Positions 1-8,482 of a stretch of 53,406 bases of DNA are shown in pieces; the first letter of the stretch is position 1; the number at the start of each line of letters is the position of its first letter. The position numbers were made by a program, and so were the translations under genes. This DNA comes from Candidatus Methanoperedens nitratireducens (GTDB lineage: Archaea > Halobacteriota > Methanosarcinia > Methanosarcinales > Methanoperedenaceae), in contig NZ_JMIY01000009.1 of NCBI RefSeq assembly GCF_000685155.1, forward strand, positions 1 to 53,406, written 5' to 3'. The notes below the pieces were generated by a model. That model was not told where the DNA came from. It did not search any database and saw nothing but the letters and a program-made list of their open reading frames with translations.

Positions 1-80
1 GTTACACTATTCACTTTTCGCTATTAAAACTTAGTAATGAGGCAAAATATTAGGAGCTAAACGGATCTAAAAAAACCTGA

Positions 81-1994
81 GTAGATACAATAAATGTTAT
101 TACTGGTCAAAGCCAAACAGGAAAATCCGCTCTTATACCCATTATTGATTATTGTTTAGGCAGCGAAAAGTGTGCAATTCCTGTTGGTCCAATAAGAGAT
201 AAAACTGAGTGGTTCGGCTTACTGTTGCAATTAGAGAAAACCCAAATGCTTGTAGCTAGATCAGAGCCAGGGGATAAGTCTCAAACTACAGACATGTACA
301 TGAATGAAGCTGAGACAGTAGAGATTGTTAATCATCCATATAAGACCTGCAATACTGACGCGCTTAAAAACAGATTGAATCAATTAGCAGGCTTACCAAG
401 CTTGGATTTTGCAGGAGGGGAAGTAGAATCGTCATTTAAATATCGTCCTAGTATACGAGATATGGCTGCATTTGAATTCCAACCCCAGCACATTGTAGCT
501 AATCCATACACGCTCTTTTTCAAGGCAGATACCTTCGACCATAGAGAAAAACTAAAGACAATCTTTCCATTCGTATTAGGTGCAATTACTAATAAAATAC
601 TTGCTTTAAGACGAGAACTTAAGGAATTAGTAAAGGAATTTGAATTAAAAACAGAAGAGTTGAATAATAGAAAAGCAGCTGCGAATGCATGGATTATAGA
701 TATTAAGGCTTCATATTCCAAGGCACGAGAATTTGGTCTTTTGAGAGAAGCGCCGAATCCTCAGACTGATTGGGATATTAACAATTACATCCAAATCCTT
801 CAGAAGGTTCCTAAATCATCTGAATTGAACCTTCCAAAGATAGAAGAAGGCAGTACGGAGCGCGCTGTAAAGGAATTAAATGCGCTCAAGAACGAGGAAG
901 AAGGTATTTCTCATTCTATTGGAGTACTGCGTAATAAACTCTCCAAACTGGAGAGCCTATCTTATTCTGAGGAACAGTATGGGAAAGCACTAAATTTTCA
1001 AACAGAAAGATTAGATAGCGTCGGTTGGTTTGAGGATAAAATCAAGGATAAAACACTATGCCCGTTTTGCGGCTCAGAAAGCAGATCAGCATCAGATGAG
1101 ATTAGTAAGCTTCTTGAAGTAACAAAGAATGTACAGCGAACATCACAAGCTGTTACGAGTGCACGTGAAGTCTTGGATAAAGAAATTGCGGATATCAAAA
1201 AGCAATTACGTGACCTAGAGGGTAGGCTAAATGTTGTTCGTGATCATCGCCAATTACTGGAATCTAAATCTGAGGATTTAAGAGCAAGAAGACAGACATT
1301 AAATGAAATATATCGATTTGTCGGTAGGCTTGAGCAATCACTTGATAATTTAAATATAGTTCAAATCGATAGTCGTCTAGTTGAGGAGTTAAAACTACTT
1401 GAATCTCGCATTAAGGATATAAAGGTGAAACTTAATCCAGAAGAGGAGAAAAGAAGGCTAGGCAATGCTCTAAATTATATATCATCCTACATATCTCACT
1501 ATGTTAAGTTCATTGATGTTGAACGTCCAAATGATCCTATTCATCTTGATACTACTAACCTGACAGTTCAGGTACTATTGAAAAATAGATCCCGAAAAGA
1601 TTATTTGTGGGAAATTGGTAGCGGGGCAAATTGGATGGGATACCATATTTCTACTCTACTAGCTTTACATGAATATTTTTTATCCCTAAATATAAGCCCA
1701 GTTCCCAATTTTCTAGTTATCGACCAACCAAGCCAGGTATATTTTCCAGAACGCTGGCCTGGTGACCTAGATCCTAAGAACCCCAGTAAACTTCCTGAGG
1801 AGCCGAGCTCTGATGATATTGAACGAGTAAATAAGATATTCAGAACACTCTCAGAAGGGCTTTCTCGTACAAAAAATAAACTTCAACTGCTTGTGATAGA
1901 ACATGCTGATGAAATTACTTGGCAAGGAATTAAGGATATTAACCTTGTGGATAGGTGGCGTGATGGTAGAGCACTGATTCCGCAGGATTGGTAA
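81..1994 (+). CDS. DUF3732-type SMC/Rad50-like ABC ATPase with disrupted 5' end
   Basis: Large coiled-coil ATPase of the kind annotated as DUF3732. The frame is open from 81, after a TGA at 78-80. It encodes a Walker A motif (GQSQTGKS, about 105-128) upstream of the first usable start, the TTG at 225, and no ATG or GTG lies between 81 and 225. Downstream come a long coiled coil, a CPFCG zinc-hook-like motif near the middle, a signature-like segment (EIGSGANWMGYH), a Walker B-like LVIDQPSQVYFP and an H-loop-like VIEHAD. The family normally starts about 20 residues before Walker A; here that part is in another frame (ATG at 38) with a stop. The gene is therefore probably broken, or the start carries a sequence error. 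Such ATPases are often defence-linked, but no partner gene is recognised beside it. Confidence 0.65.
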   Translation, partial: VDTINVITGQSQTGKSALIPIIDYCLGSEKCAIPVGPIRDKTEWFGLLLQLEKTQMLVARSEPGDKSQTTDMYMNEAETVEIVNHPYKTCNTDALKNRLNQLAGLPSLDFAGGEVESSFKYRPSIRDMAAFEFQPQHIVANPYTLFFKADTFDHREKLKTIFPFVLGAITNKILALRRELKELVKEFELKTEELNNRKAAANAWIIDIKASYSKAREFGLLREAPNPQTDWDINNYIQILQKVPKSSELNLPKIEEGSTERAVKELNALKNEEEGISHSIGVLRNKLSKLESLSYSEEQYGKALNFQTERLDSVGWFEDKIKDKTLCPFCGSESRSASDEISKLLEVTKNVQRTSQAVTSAREVLDKEIADIKKQLRDLEGRLNVVRDHRQLLESKSEDLRARRQTLNEIYRFVGRLEQSLDNLNIVQIDSRLVEELKLLESRIKDIKVKLNPEEEKRRLGNALNYISSYISHYVKFIDVERPNDPIHLDTTNLTVQVLLKNRSRKDYLWEIGSGANWMGYHISTLLALHEYFLSLNISPVPNFLVIDQPSQVYFPERWPGDLDPKNPSKLPEEPSSDDIERVNKIFRTLSEGLSRTKNKLQLLVIEHADEITWQGIKDINLVDRWRDGRALIPQDW

Positions 1995-2014
1995 TAAGTG
2001 CATCTACTTTTGAA

Positions 2015-2285
2015 ATCACTTTCCTCACCTACCCCCACTTCAAACCATTCTTTAAAACCGCTCTGCTTTAACTCGTCTATGGCGGCTATTTTCTACTACC
2101 AAATCTTTATTAGGCTTCTCTTTTCTTATCCATAGCCCTCAGACCTTTTATCCTTTGTGGCAGATATTGTTTCATTTCTTCAAGGAGAGTCCCACTTCCC
2201 TTCTTTGGTTTCATACAGGATTGTATTCCTCTGAAAGATTATAGTTTTATTCCTCTGCGGCTTGATATTCGAATTTCCTATAAGT
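2015..2285 (-). pseudogene. Decayed 3' remnant of a HerA/TraG-like ATPase gene
   Basis: This stretch has no intact gene. Its first 70 bases closely resemble the 3' end of the ATPase gene ending at 4188: both read, on the minus strand, as a KxSGFKxWFEVG-like tail preceded by a K-PNKDLVVK-like segment. Similarity continues in patches to an ILYE-like motif near 2220 but is broken by frameshifts and stops. It is best read as a leftover of a second copy of that gene, ending just before the pRiA4b-like gene. Confidence 0.6.
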
Positions 2286-2287
2286 TT

Positions 2288-2857
2288 TCATCTGACTTTT
2301 CTCAATTCTCGGTTGATTTCATCAAGATCAAAAGCTTCGGGATCAAAACTACCGCCCACCCACTCAAGCATGTGATCATGCTCTGGGTTGTCGGGATCCT
2401 GAATTGCCTTTAGGAATTCGTAATAGCCCCAGATTCCGCCGCAATCTTCGGGAGGACAGGCGCGTTTGCCTTTAAGGCAGATAGGATAGTGCTTATCTGG
2501 TTCCAGGGGCAGGATCTTTTCAACCAGGATTTTATGATACCAGTAATCTCCAAAATCGTAGATATAGGCAAATTTAGCCCCTTCTTCAAAAACCACTTGA
2601 CCCAATTTCACGGTTTTTTCATTTCTCATTTTAAAGTCATAATCAGGGCTCGGTTCACCGTAATGCATATCATCGATAATGAATTCGTGAAGATGGTAAT
2701 CGTTCCATCCCATGACTACCTGCAAAATCTTGTGAAGCCTATATAATGTAGCGGCGCTCGTAACCTGAATCCTTCTCCAGATCGGCGGTTTGCTATCTTC
2801 GAGAGTTACCTTCATCTGATAAACGTAAATATCTGTGGGCTGTTTCATTTTAGCCAT
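2288..2857 (-). CDS. Plasmid pRiA4b ORF-3-like family protein
   Basis: 189-aa cytosolic protein of the pRiA4b ORF-3 family (PF07929), often annotated as an IS1096 passenger TnpR-like protein. Family hallmarks are visible in order: KPPIWRRIQV near residue 25, LHKILQVVMGWNDYHLHEF near 43-60, FAYIYDFGDYWYHKI near 95-110, a Cys-containing CPPEDCGG stretch near 134-141, and a C-terminal HDHMLEWVGGSFDPEAFD. The start is the ATG at 2857, preceded by a GGAG ribosome site. The biochemical role of the family is unknown; it is common on mobile and accessory DNA, which fits the flanking ATPase remnants. Confidence 0.88.
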   Translation of the reverse strand: MAKMKQPTDIYVYQMKVTLEDSKPPIWRRIQVTSAATLYRLHKILQVVMGWNDYHLHEFIIDDMHYGEPSPDYDFKMRNEKTVKLGQVVFEEGAKFAYIYDFGDYWYHKILVEKILPLEPDKHYPICLKGKRACPPEDCGGIWGYYEFLKAIQDPDNPEHDHMLEWVGGSFDPEAFDLDEINRELRKVR

Positions 2858-2942
2858 GTTCGTTTCTCCTATAGATAATTAGCCCACAATCATTAAAACT
2901 TTACCAAAAAAAGTGAATAGACACTGGCAAATTATTCTTCCT

Positions 2943-3356
2943 TCACGGCATGAAGTGAGGATCATCTCTGATAGTTGCCAAACATTCATCTACAGAAAGA
3001 TCTGTAAAAAGTTCAAGCCATTGCCCTGTGTATCTCATGTATGAGAGGTTAAAAAGGCCGTTTCCAACATACTCCATACGGGCGAACTTTGTTTCAAAAA
3101 ATGGCGATATGCAATTCGGAGCGGGGCAGCAGTACTTCGCATAGAAGTGAAAGTAGCTGCGATACCATTTTGCGTAAATATCCACTATGTAACTGAAATG
3201 CTTATCTTCAGGCGGAGGCTTGATGTAAGTTGGCTTTAGATACGATTCGATAAGCTCACTAGCTTTTGTTTCCACCTCTATCTTGATATTTTCTGGCACC
3301 TTTGGCTTGGGAGGTTTTGGTGGACGAAATACCCAGACTTTTTGTCTTCTTTTCAT
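2943..3356 (-). CDS. Hypothetical protein, 137 aa
   Basis: I do not recognise this protein. It starts with a basic, Pro/Lys-rich segment (PPKPPKPKVP), then an amphipathic stretch and an aromatic-rich middle (WYRSYFHFYAKYCCPAPNC, about residues 64-82) with three clustered cysteines that could bind a metal. There is no signal peptide or membrane segment. It lies 38 bp downstream of the small zinc-ribbon-like gene on the same strand and is probably co-transcribed with it. The ribosome site is weak, so the exact start is uncertain. Confidence 0.6.
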   Translation of the reverse strand: MKRRQKVWVFRPPKPPKPKVPENIKIEVETKASELIESYLKPTYIKPPPEDKHFSYIVDIYAKWYRSYFHFYAKYCCPAPNCISPFFETKFARMEYVGNGLFNLSYMRYTGQWLELFTDLSVDECLATIRDDPHFMP

Positions 3357-3394
3357 GGTGTTCTTGTCGATATCGAATCTAAGTTCTGATGCTT

Positions 3395-3595
3395 TTACTC
3401 AGGATAATAAAACTGGCTTTCGTGGACATGCCATACCTGTACCTGCCCACAAAAAGGGCAAGCGCCTTTAAAGTTTTGAATCTTAGCAGCTTGTTCAGGA
3501 ATGACATGACCGCATGCTTCCCCTTCAATCACACACAGCTCGGGTCGTTTATAGTGTTTTGAGACATCGTGACGTTGCATTTCTTTGTAGTGCAT
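3395..3595 (-). CDS. Small zinc-ribbon-like protein, 66 aa
   Basis: A short protein with a GEACGHVIPE segment and a CPFCGQVQVWHVHESQ segment, giving one Cys, then a CX2C pair and two nearby His residues, consistent with a single zinc site. A strong ribosome site (GGAGGG) lies about 12 bases before the ATG at 3595, which supports a real gene. It is the first gene of a probable pair with the 137-aa gene downstream. Function unknown. Confidence 0.6.
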   Translation of the reverse strand: MHYKEMQRHDVSKHYKRPELCVIEGEACGHVIPEQAAKIQNFKGACPFCGQVQVWHVHESQFYYPE

Positions 3596-4187
3596 ATTTT
3601 AAATTTCCCTCCTCTCAGATAGTTGATATATTAATAGTAAACCTCCCTGGAATTAATAACTATAGCTTAAATCTGGTGGCAAGCAAGTCATCATTGGATT
3701 GGAGGCTTGCTGTAATTAGCAATCTATTAGCTGAAGGTTAAATATCACCATGTAATGAATCCTTCGCTGACCGTATTTTTACGGTTATGGCACCCTCACT
3801 TGTTCCCCACCTCATGCCAGTCTTTTAAAAATTTTCTGTTTGAGTTCATTAATCATATTAGGTTCAAAATTGCGAAATGATTTTTGATTTAAAGGATAGG
3901 TGGATTTCCCCCTTTTTGCCTGTGGGAACAGGAAAAATAGTTTTTGTGGTGGATGGCGGGGGAAATCCGTATGATTTTTTAGGATTTCATGTATTTAAAC
4001 AGAGGTGTGAGATAGGTGTGATCTATAATGCAATATGAAATAGGTTTAAACTTTCGCTATTGTCTGTTAACCCCTTTATTTCTTCTGGAAAAATTAAATT
4101 ATGTTGATGATGGTAATCATGAGAGACCAAATAAAAAAATCCAGTTATGTTATGGTCTTTTCTTGTAGTATGAATGTCTGCTATCGC
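3596..4187. other. Intergenic region holding repeat A copy 1
   Basis: No credible gene is seen here. The short open frames lack ribosome sites and recognisable content. The main content is the nested hairpin repeat at 3881-4022, described separately. The rest is AT-rich and lies between a gene start on the left and the 3' end of the HerA-like gene on the right. Confidence 0.6.
3881..4022 (+). repeat. Dispersed repeat A, copy 1 (nested hairpin plus TATA/GTGTGA)
   Basis: An 11-bp perfect inverted repeat, GGATTTCCCCC (3902-3912) and GGGGGAAATCC (3958-3968), encloses a smaller hairpin CCTGT-GGGA-ACAGG (3919-3932). The small hairpin can be extended by TTTTT (3913-3917) pairing with AAAAA (3933-3937). 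A T-run (3975-3980), a TATA-like TGTATTTAAACA (3990-4001) and two GTGTGA motifs (4005-4022) follow. The same order recurs at 18811-18945 (+) and 33861-33993 (-). In this copy no plus-strand gene ends just upstream. Confidence 0.8.
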
Positions 4188-6461
4188 TTACCTATTCCCC
4201 ACCTCGAACCAATCTTTGAAGCCGCTCTTCTTAAGTTCGTCTATTGTGGCTATTTTAACCACCAGATCTTTATTGGGCTTCTCCTTCCTTAACCGAAACA
4301 TTGTCTTCAGGGCAACCTGAATCAGTTTCTTTTTGGCTATCCCGTCGCTGGCTATCTCATAGAGAATATCAGAATATTCAAGGTTCTTCCTGATATTCTT
4401 CTCAATTTGTTCTTTTGTTGTGCGGTGCTCAATTTCGATTCTTAGAATCTGGCCATCCTTTTCTGCCACAAGGTCGGTGTATCCTCTTTTACTCAGGTTA
4501 AGATCAGTGTCAATCCCGTCTTCCTTTCTCACTTTGTATCCTTCTGGCTCAAGCCAGTTCTTGATGATCTCCAGGGATACTGCCTTTCCAAGTTTTCCCC
4601 CGCCTCCAAGCTCGTTTATTGCGCGGTCAGAAGGGACGCTGAATTTCTCGGCAAAAGCCATCTCTCCCCATTGGGAGAGCCAGTAGCAGGAGCTTTTCCC
4701 TCTTTTTACGAACTCAACCAGTCCTTTACCTTCAGGAGGGAGCTTGGAAAGTTCATAAAACTTCTTCTTGAATTCGGAGTAATTGCTGGTCGAGGCTCCC
4801 AGGGATTTCAATTTCTTGTTTGCTGCCTCATATATGTCCGAGGCCAGATAGTTACCAGTGCCGATTGCCCAGAGCATTGCCTTTTCCAGGTGAGTAAGAG
4901 AGGCAGTGATCTCTTCCAGAGTTCTTGATTTTTTAAGCTCATGGCTGGTCTCGCTTTGTGGAATTTCTTCTTTTGGCTCTGCTGTTTCTTCGGATTGGGG
5001 TTTCTTACCCTTCTCTTTTGCCTCTTCCAGTTGCGGCTTTCCTCTTGGCTTAAGATACTTGAGACCGAAGTGGTAATCTGCAAGAATTTCATCATATGTT
5101 ACTTTATTAACTTCGGCTAATTCATGGCCAGGAACGATGTTATCTGTCTGAAGCGGGATTATTCCGCCCTCTATCTTGTGCTTTACGTAAAAGAACCTGT
5201 TCGGCAGGGACTGTAGTTCCTGAAAATTCCATTCCCATTCTTCTTGGTAGGAATAGAACTGGGCTTTGCTGGATTCTGGAGAGATTGAAAAGTGCTTGAT
5301 CTCTGTGCCTGTAGTTTCAAAGAATTCCTTTGCCATTGTTTCCGCGTCTTTTCTTGAGATCCTGAAGCAGGCCTGGATTCCGCAGTTAGTGAGGATAGAG
5401 TCCTGGAGATCCTCTGGCAGTTGAGAAAGGTTCTGGTGAGCCAGTACCAGGGACAGGCCATATTTTCTGGCTTCTGAAAGTAGCTCAATGAAAGTTTTGG
5501 TGGCAAAGTTCTGGAATTCATCGATGTAAAGGTAGAACCGGGTTCTCTGTTCTTTTGGGACCCCTGAGCGGGAGAAGGCAGCAAGCTTAATCTTGGTCAT
5601 GAAGAGGGAGCCGATAAGGTCAGCGTTTTCCTTGAGCCTTCCCCGATCAAGCTTCAGGAGAAGGATTCGGCTGTTATCCATTACTTCCCTTAAGGAGAAT
5701 GAGGATCTCTTGAATGAGAACATCTCCCTCAGCCTGTCGTCTGAAAGAAAGGCATTAACCTTGTTCAGGGTTGATTCCATCCATTCGTCCCTTGTTTTTG
5801 GGGAGAGGTTGTTGAAACGCTGGAAATACTGCTTTGTGATTGGGTGTTTTACTTTTTCCAGGGTATTTAATCTAAAGTCCTCGTCTGTCAGGAAACGTGG
5901 AAGATCAACCAGGGTGAGTTCGGCTTCTATGAGAGCAATCATGGTGTTCCTCAGGAGATCCTCCATCCTTGCTCCCCAGGAGTCATGCCAGATTTTCTTG
6001 AAGGCTTCAATAAGCTCGGCTGAGATTTCAGATGAAGAGATGCCTTCTGTTTTCTCAAGGGGATTGAAGGCTATGGTGTATCCTTCGTTTGCAGGGTCAA
6101 CATAGACTATCCTTTCCTCTGTTTCTTCTTTTGATAGATATAAGGCAAGAAAGCCTTTGATTTCTTCTACCAGATCGCCGTGAGGGTCTATGAGGCCGAA
6201 TCCCTTTTGGTTCAGGATATCCTGCCTGATCAGGAACTCCAGGAACTTGGATTTTCCTGCACCTGAGGCTCCTACCACGTAAAGATGGGTACGCCTATCC
6301 TTTTCCCTGATTTTAGCCATCTGCAATTCGTCTTTGCTCTCGCTCCAGTACCAGCCAAGATCCAGGGCATCCTCTTCAGGGATAACTTCGGTCTCTTCCT
6401 CCTCTAGTATGGTCTCAGCTTCTTCCTTTTTGTTTCCTCTGAGCCAGTCTAAAAGCCACAT
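4188..6461 (-). CDS. HerA/TraG-like DNA-pumping ATPase with nuclease-like C-terminus
   Basis: 757-aa ATPase of the HerA/TraG/VirD4 branch. Near the N-terminus lies Walker A GASGAGKS (about residue 64-71) followed by LIDPHGDLVEEI; Walker B LYIDEFQNF lies near 310, then LSEARKYGLSLVLAHQNLSQL and LTNCGIQACFRIS, all typical of conjugation-type coupling ATPases. After an acidic Lys/Glu linker (about 480-530) the C-terminus carries a segment with D663 and E676/E678 (TDLV...RIEIEH) resembling a PD-(D/E)XK nuclease core, although the usual final Lys is not seen. The upstream membrane-protein gene abuts it, so the two are probably co-expressed. Its role (DNA transfer, defence or repair) is not determined. 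Confidence 0.8.
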   Translation of the reverse strand: MWLLDWLRGNKKEEAETILEEEETEVIPEEDALDLGWYWSESKDELQMAKIREKDRRTHLYVVGASGAGKSKFLEFLIRQDILNQKGFGLIDPHGDLVEEIKGFLALYLSKEETEERIVYVDPANEGYTIAFNPLEKTEGISSSEISAELIEAFKKIWHDSWGARMEDLLRNTMIALIEAELTLVDLPRFLTDEDFRLNTLEKVKHPITKQYFQRFNNLSPKTRDEWMESTLNKVNAFLSDDRLREMFSFKRSSFSLREVMDNSRILLLKLDRGRLKENADLIGSLFMTKIKLAAFSRSGVPKEQRTRFYLYIDEFQNFATKTFIELLSEARKYGLSLVLAHQNLSQLPEDLQDSILTNCGIQACFRISRKDAETMAKEFFETTGTEIKHFSISPESSKAQFYSYQEEWEWNFQELQSLPNRFFYVKHKIEGGIIPLQTDNIVPGHELAEVNKVTYDEILADYHFGLKYLKPRGKPQLEEAKEKGKKPQSEETAEPKEEIPQSETSHELKKSRTLEEITASLTHLEKAMLWAIGTGNYLASDIYEAANKKLKSLGASTSNYSEFKKKFYELSKLPPEGKGLVEFVKRGKSSCYWLSQWGEMAFAEKFSVPSDRAINELGGGGKLGKAVSLEIIKNWLEPEGYKVRKEDGIDTDLNLSKRGYTDLVAEKDGQILRIEIEHRTTKEQIEKNIRKNLEYSDILYEIASDGIAKKKLIQVALKTMFRLRKEKPNKDLVVKIATIDELKKSGFKDWFEVGNR

Positions 6462-7115
6462 TTAGGATATGCCAAGGAATCCTTTTGATTTCCTTTCGAT
6501 CTTGGAGGGGTCTTGATCAAGAGCAAGCATGAGCTTTCCCACTGATTTCAGAGTGGAGTGGTGGCAGACCGTGGTATAGGCAGTCAAGTCCTGCAACTCA
6601 AAAAGGTCAAGTTCGCTTAAAGCAATAGACGATGCCCCAGGACGGAACAGGAGAAGCAAAGCCTCAAAAAGTGAGGGTCTGTAGGTCAAATACCAGGAGA
6701 CATCAAGATTGTTGCCATAGTCCCTTGCATTAATGAAAATTTGATAGGGACTGAGCATTGAGCTTTGTTGGTCTTTAACCATTAAGAAATCTCTTTTGGC
6801 GCTAAAGAAACTTCCGATTATTCCTGGTGACATCTTTTCTTTCCTTATCCCAAGAGACGGGGCTTTGCTTTCCTTGATGAAATCCTCGGTATCTTTGAAA
6901 ATCTCGTTGAACTTGCCCTGACCGTTCTCAATTAACATTCCCCAGCTATCCAGAACCTGCTCTTTTCTTAATATCCCGCCTAGCCTTAAACCCAGATAGA
7001 GACCGGCTCCAATGAGGATAAGCCCTAAGTAAAAAAGAATATCGGACACAAAAGAACCGATCAGTAAAAGGAGAGTGCCAAAAACTATCAAAGCCCAGAT
7101 TTGTGCTTTTGACAT
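6462..7115 (-). CDS. Membrane protein partnered with HerA-like ATPase
   Basis: 217-aa protein with two adjacent hydrophobic segments at residues about 8-47, then a cytosolic domain rich in charged residues. Its stop codon directly abuts the ATG of the HerA-like ATPase, so the genes should be translationally coupled. The likely role, by position, is a membrane anchor for the ATPase; I recognise no family. A TATA-like TTTAAATAAAG on the minus strand (about 7243-7254) may drive the pair. Confidence 0.7.
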   Translation of the reverse strand: MSKAQIWALIVFGTLLLLIGSFVSDILFYLGLILIGAGLYLGLRLGGILRKEQVLDSWGMLIENGQGKFNEIFKDTEDFIKESKAPSLGIRKEKMSPGIIGSFFSAKRDFLMVKDQQSSMLSPYQIFINARDYGNNLDVSWYLTYRPSLFEALLLLFRPGASSIALSELDLFELQDLTAYTTVCHHSTLKSVGKLMLALDQDPSKIERKSKGFLGIS

Positions 7116-7206
7116 CTTATCCTCCTGATTCTTCTACAATTAAGAGATTACAGTTGTCTATTACCTGTTCCTTGGAAAGAATTCCTGTCCCAACCATGTT
7201 TTTCAC

Positions 7207-7321
7207 TCACCTATCCGTAGGTACTGGCATTTAAAAAGAAAAGCTTTATTTAAATAGTTTTTGGTTTCTACTTGGCTGTAGATTTCTGCTATTTAACAAT
7301 TGATTTCTAAGTTGCCGTAGA
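7207..7321. promoter_or_regulatory. Candidate promoter region with short repeats
   Basis: Upstream of the membrane-protein/HerA pair. Visible are CCTATCCGTAGG (7210-7221, 4-bp inverted arms), a minus-strand TATA-like box near 7243-7254, and two related 18-bp direct repeats of the form TTTCTA-(C/A)-TTG-CYGTAGA at 7265-7282 and 7304-7321. The CYGTAG core occurs three times. They could be regulator sites; nothing in the sequence identifies the regulator. Confidence 0.35.
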
Positions 7322-7344
7322 ATTACATATACAGCCAATTCTTT

Positions 7345-8445
7345 CTATTTTTGTACTACCGTAATTTTATCCATAATAGTTGCGCTAGCAGGTAATGGTA
7401 TACCAGGATAATTCCCTGTTTTGTCTCCTGTTCTTCTATAATTCCAGAGATATTGATCATCCTTTTCGTTCACTAAAATGATAGCAATATCAACATTGGA
7501 TGTCGTGTTACCAATCCAAACTTGCATATTCCATTGTCCTTTTTTGGGCTCAACTCGCAACCCTTGTGGCCACCATAAACTAGGGGTTATTTGGGGATTT
7601 ACGAATACCCACATATATCGCTCTTCTGGCAATTTTCCAGAAAAGGTTCCGCTAACCATGGTAGAAACTGAGACTTTATCACCCTCTCTTGGAGCAATGA
7701 TTTTTATTTCAGGTAATTTAAATAAACTTTGGAAGCATTCTTCTGCTTTCTCTTTAGATCCTATTTTTCGATATGATACACATTTACCATACCATGCAGA
7801 ATATTTAATTTCTACTATCGGTGAATCTTGTCTATATGAAGAAGTATCATCTATAACAGTCACTACTTCTTCAAACTCTGAAATCGGATTATAACCGGAA
7901 GAATTAGAAAGATAAAGGCTAGCTATCCCTTTGTAAAGTAAAGCTTCAAAATCTTTTGGATTGCTTTTATATGTCTGATCAAAAGAATAGTATGCATTCT
8001 CAAAAGCATCTTGGTTTATAATAATGGAGTCATCAGATGAATTATAAAATTCTATTAGCGATCTTGCGTTGCTATATGCTCTGGTTAGATTAATTATTAA
8101 ACTTTCGTTGTTAATCCCTATATTAAGATAAGCAAAGCCCTTCTTTCTCCAAGCGTTTCCATTTTCCTTATCAATATCCAATGATCTACCATAATTTTTA
8201 ACGGCTTCTTGATAATCTCTCTTTTCATAAAAATTATTTCCTCTCTCTACTAGCTCATCACTTGAATATGGTAGAGGTGGATGAATGTAAGTAATTGCTC
8301 CTAAAAATAAAATAAGCGCTGTACAAATTGCTACTATTCTGTTGCTACTAACCCCACGACCAATTTGATTACAAACTTTGGTTATCTTATACGAAAAACT
8401 CCTCAAAAATCTCGACACTATACCAATTACTAGAGTAATTCCCAT
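7345..8445 (-). CDS. Membrane-anchored TPR protein
   Basis: 366-aa protein. A hydrophobic segment at about residues 35-54 is followed by a TPR unit (ELVERGNNFYEKRDYQEAV, then GNAWRKKGFAYLNIG) and further helical repeats to about 240. A beta-rich C-terminal domain (about 250-366) starts with IKIIAPREGDKVSVS. The topology suggests an external protein-binding domain tethered to the membrane. It lies 37 bp after the CBM-like surface protein on the same strand and may be co-transcribed with it. Function unknown. Confidence 0.7.
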   Translation of the reverse strand: MGITLVIGIVSRFLRSFSYKITKVCNQIGRGVSSNRIVAICTALILFLGAITYIHPPLPYSSDELVERGNNFYEKRDYQEAVKNYGRSLDIDKENGNAWRKKGFAYLNIGINNESLIINLTRAYSNARSLIEFYNSSDDSIIINQDAFENAYYSFDQTYKSNPKDFEALLYKGIASLYLSNSSGYNPISEFEEVVTVIDDTSSYRQDSPIVEIKYSAWYGKCVSYRKIGSKEKAEECFQSLFKLPEIKIIAPREGDKVSVSTMVSGTFSGKLPEERYMWVFVNPQITPSLWWPQGLRVEPKKGQWNMQVWIGNTTSNVDIAIILVNEKDDQYLWNYRRTGDKTGNYPGIPLPASATIMDKITVVQK

Positions 8446-8482
8446 CCAAACGCCTACTAGTATTGATTTTAAATGTTACATA

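Noticed and set aside
1-2925. Terminal inverted repeats AAAGTGAATAG near 1-20 and 2910-2922 as ends of a transposon
   Set aside because: Only about 11 matching bases, no transposase and no target duplication; likely chance in AT-rich DNA.
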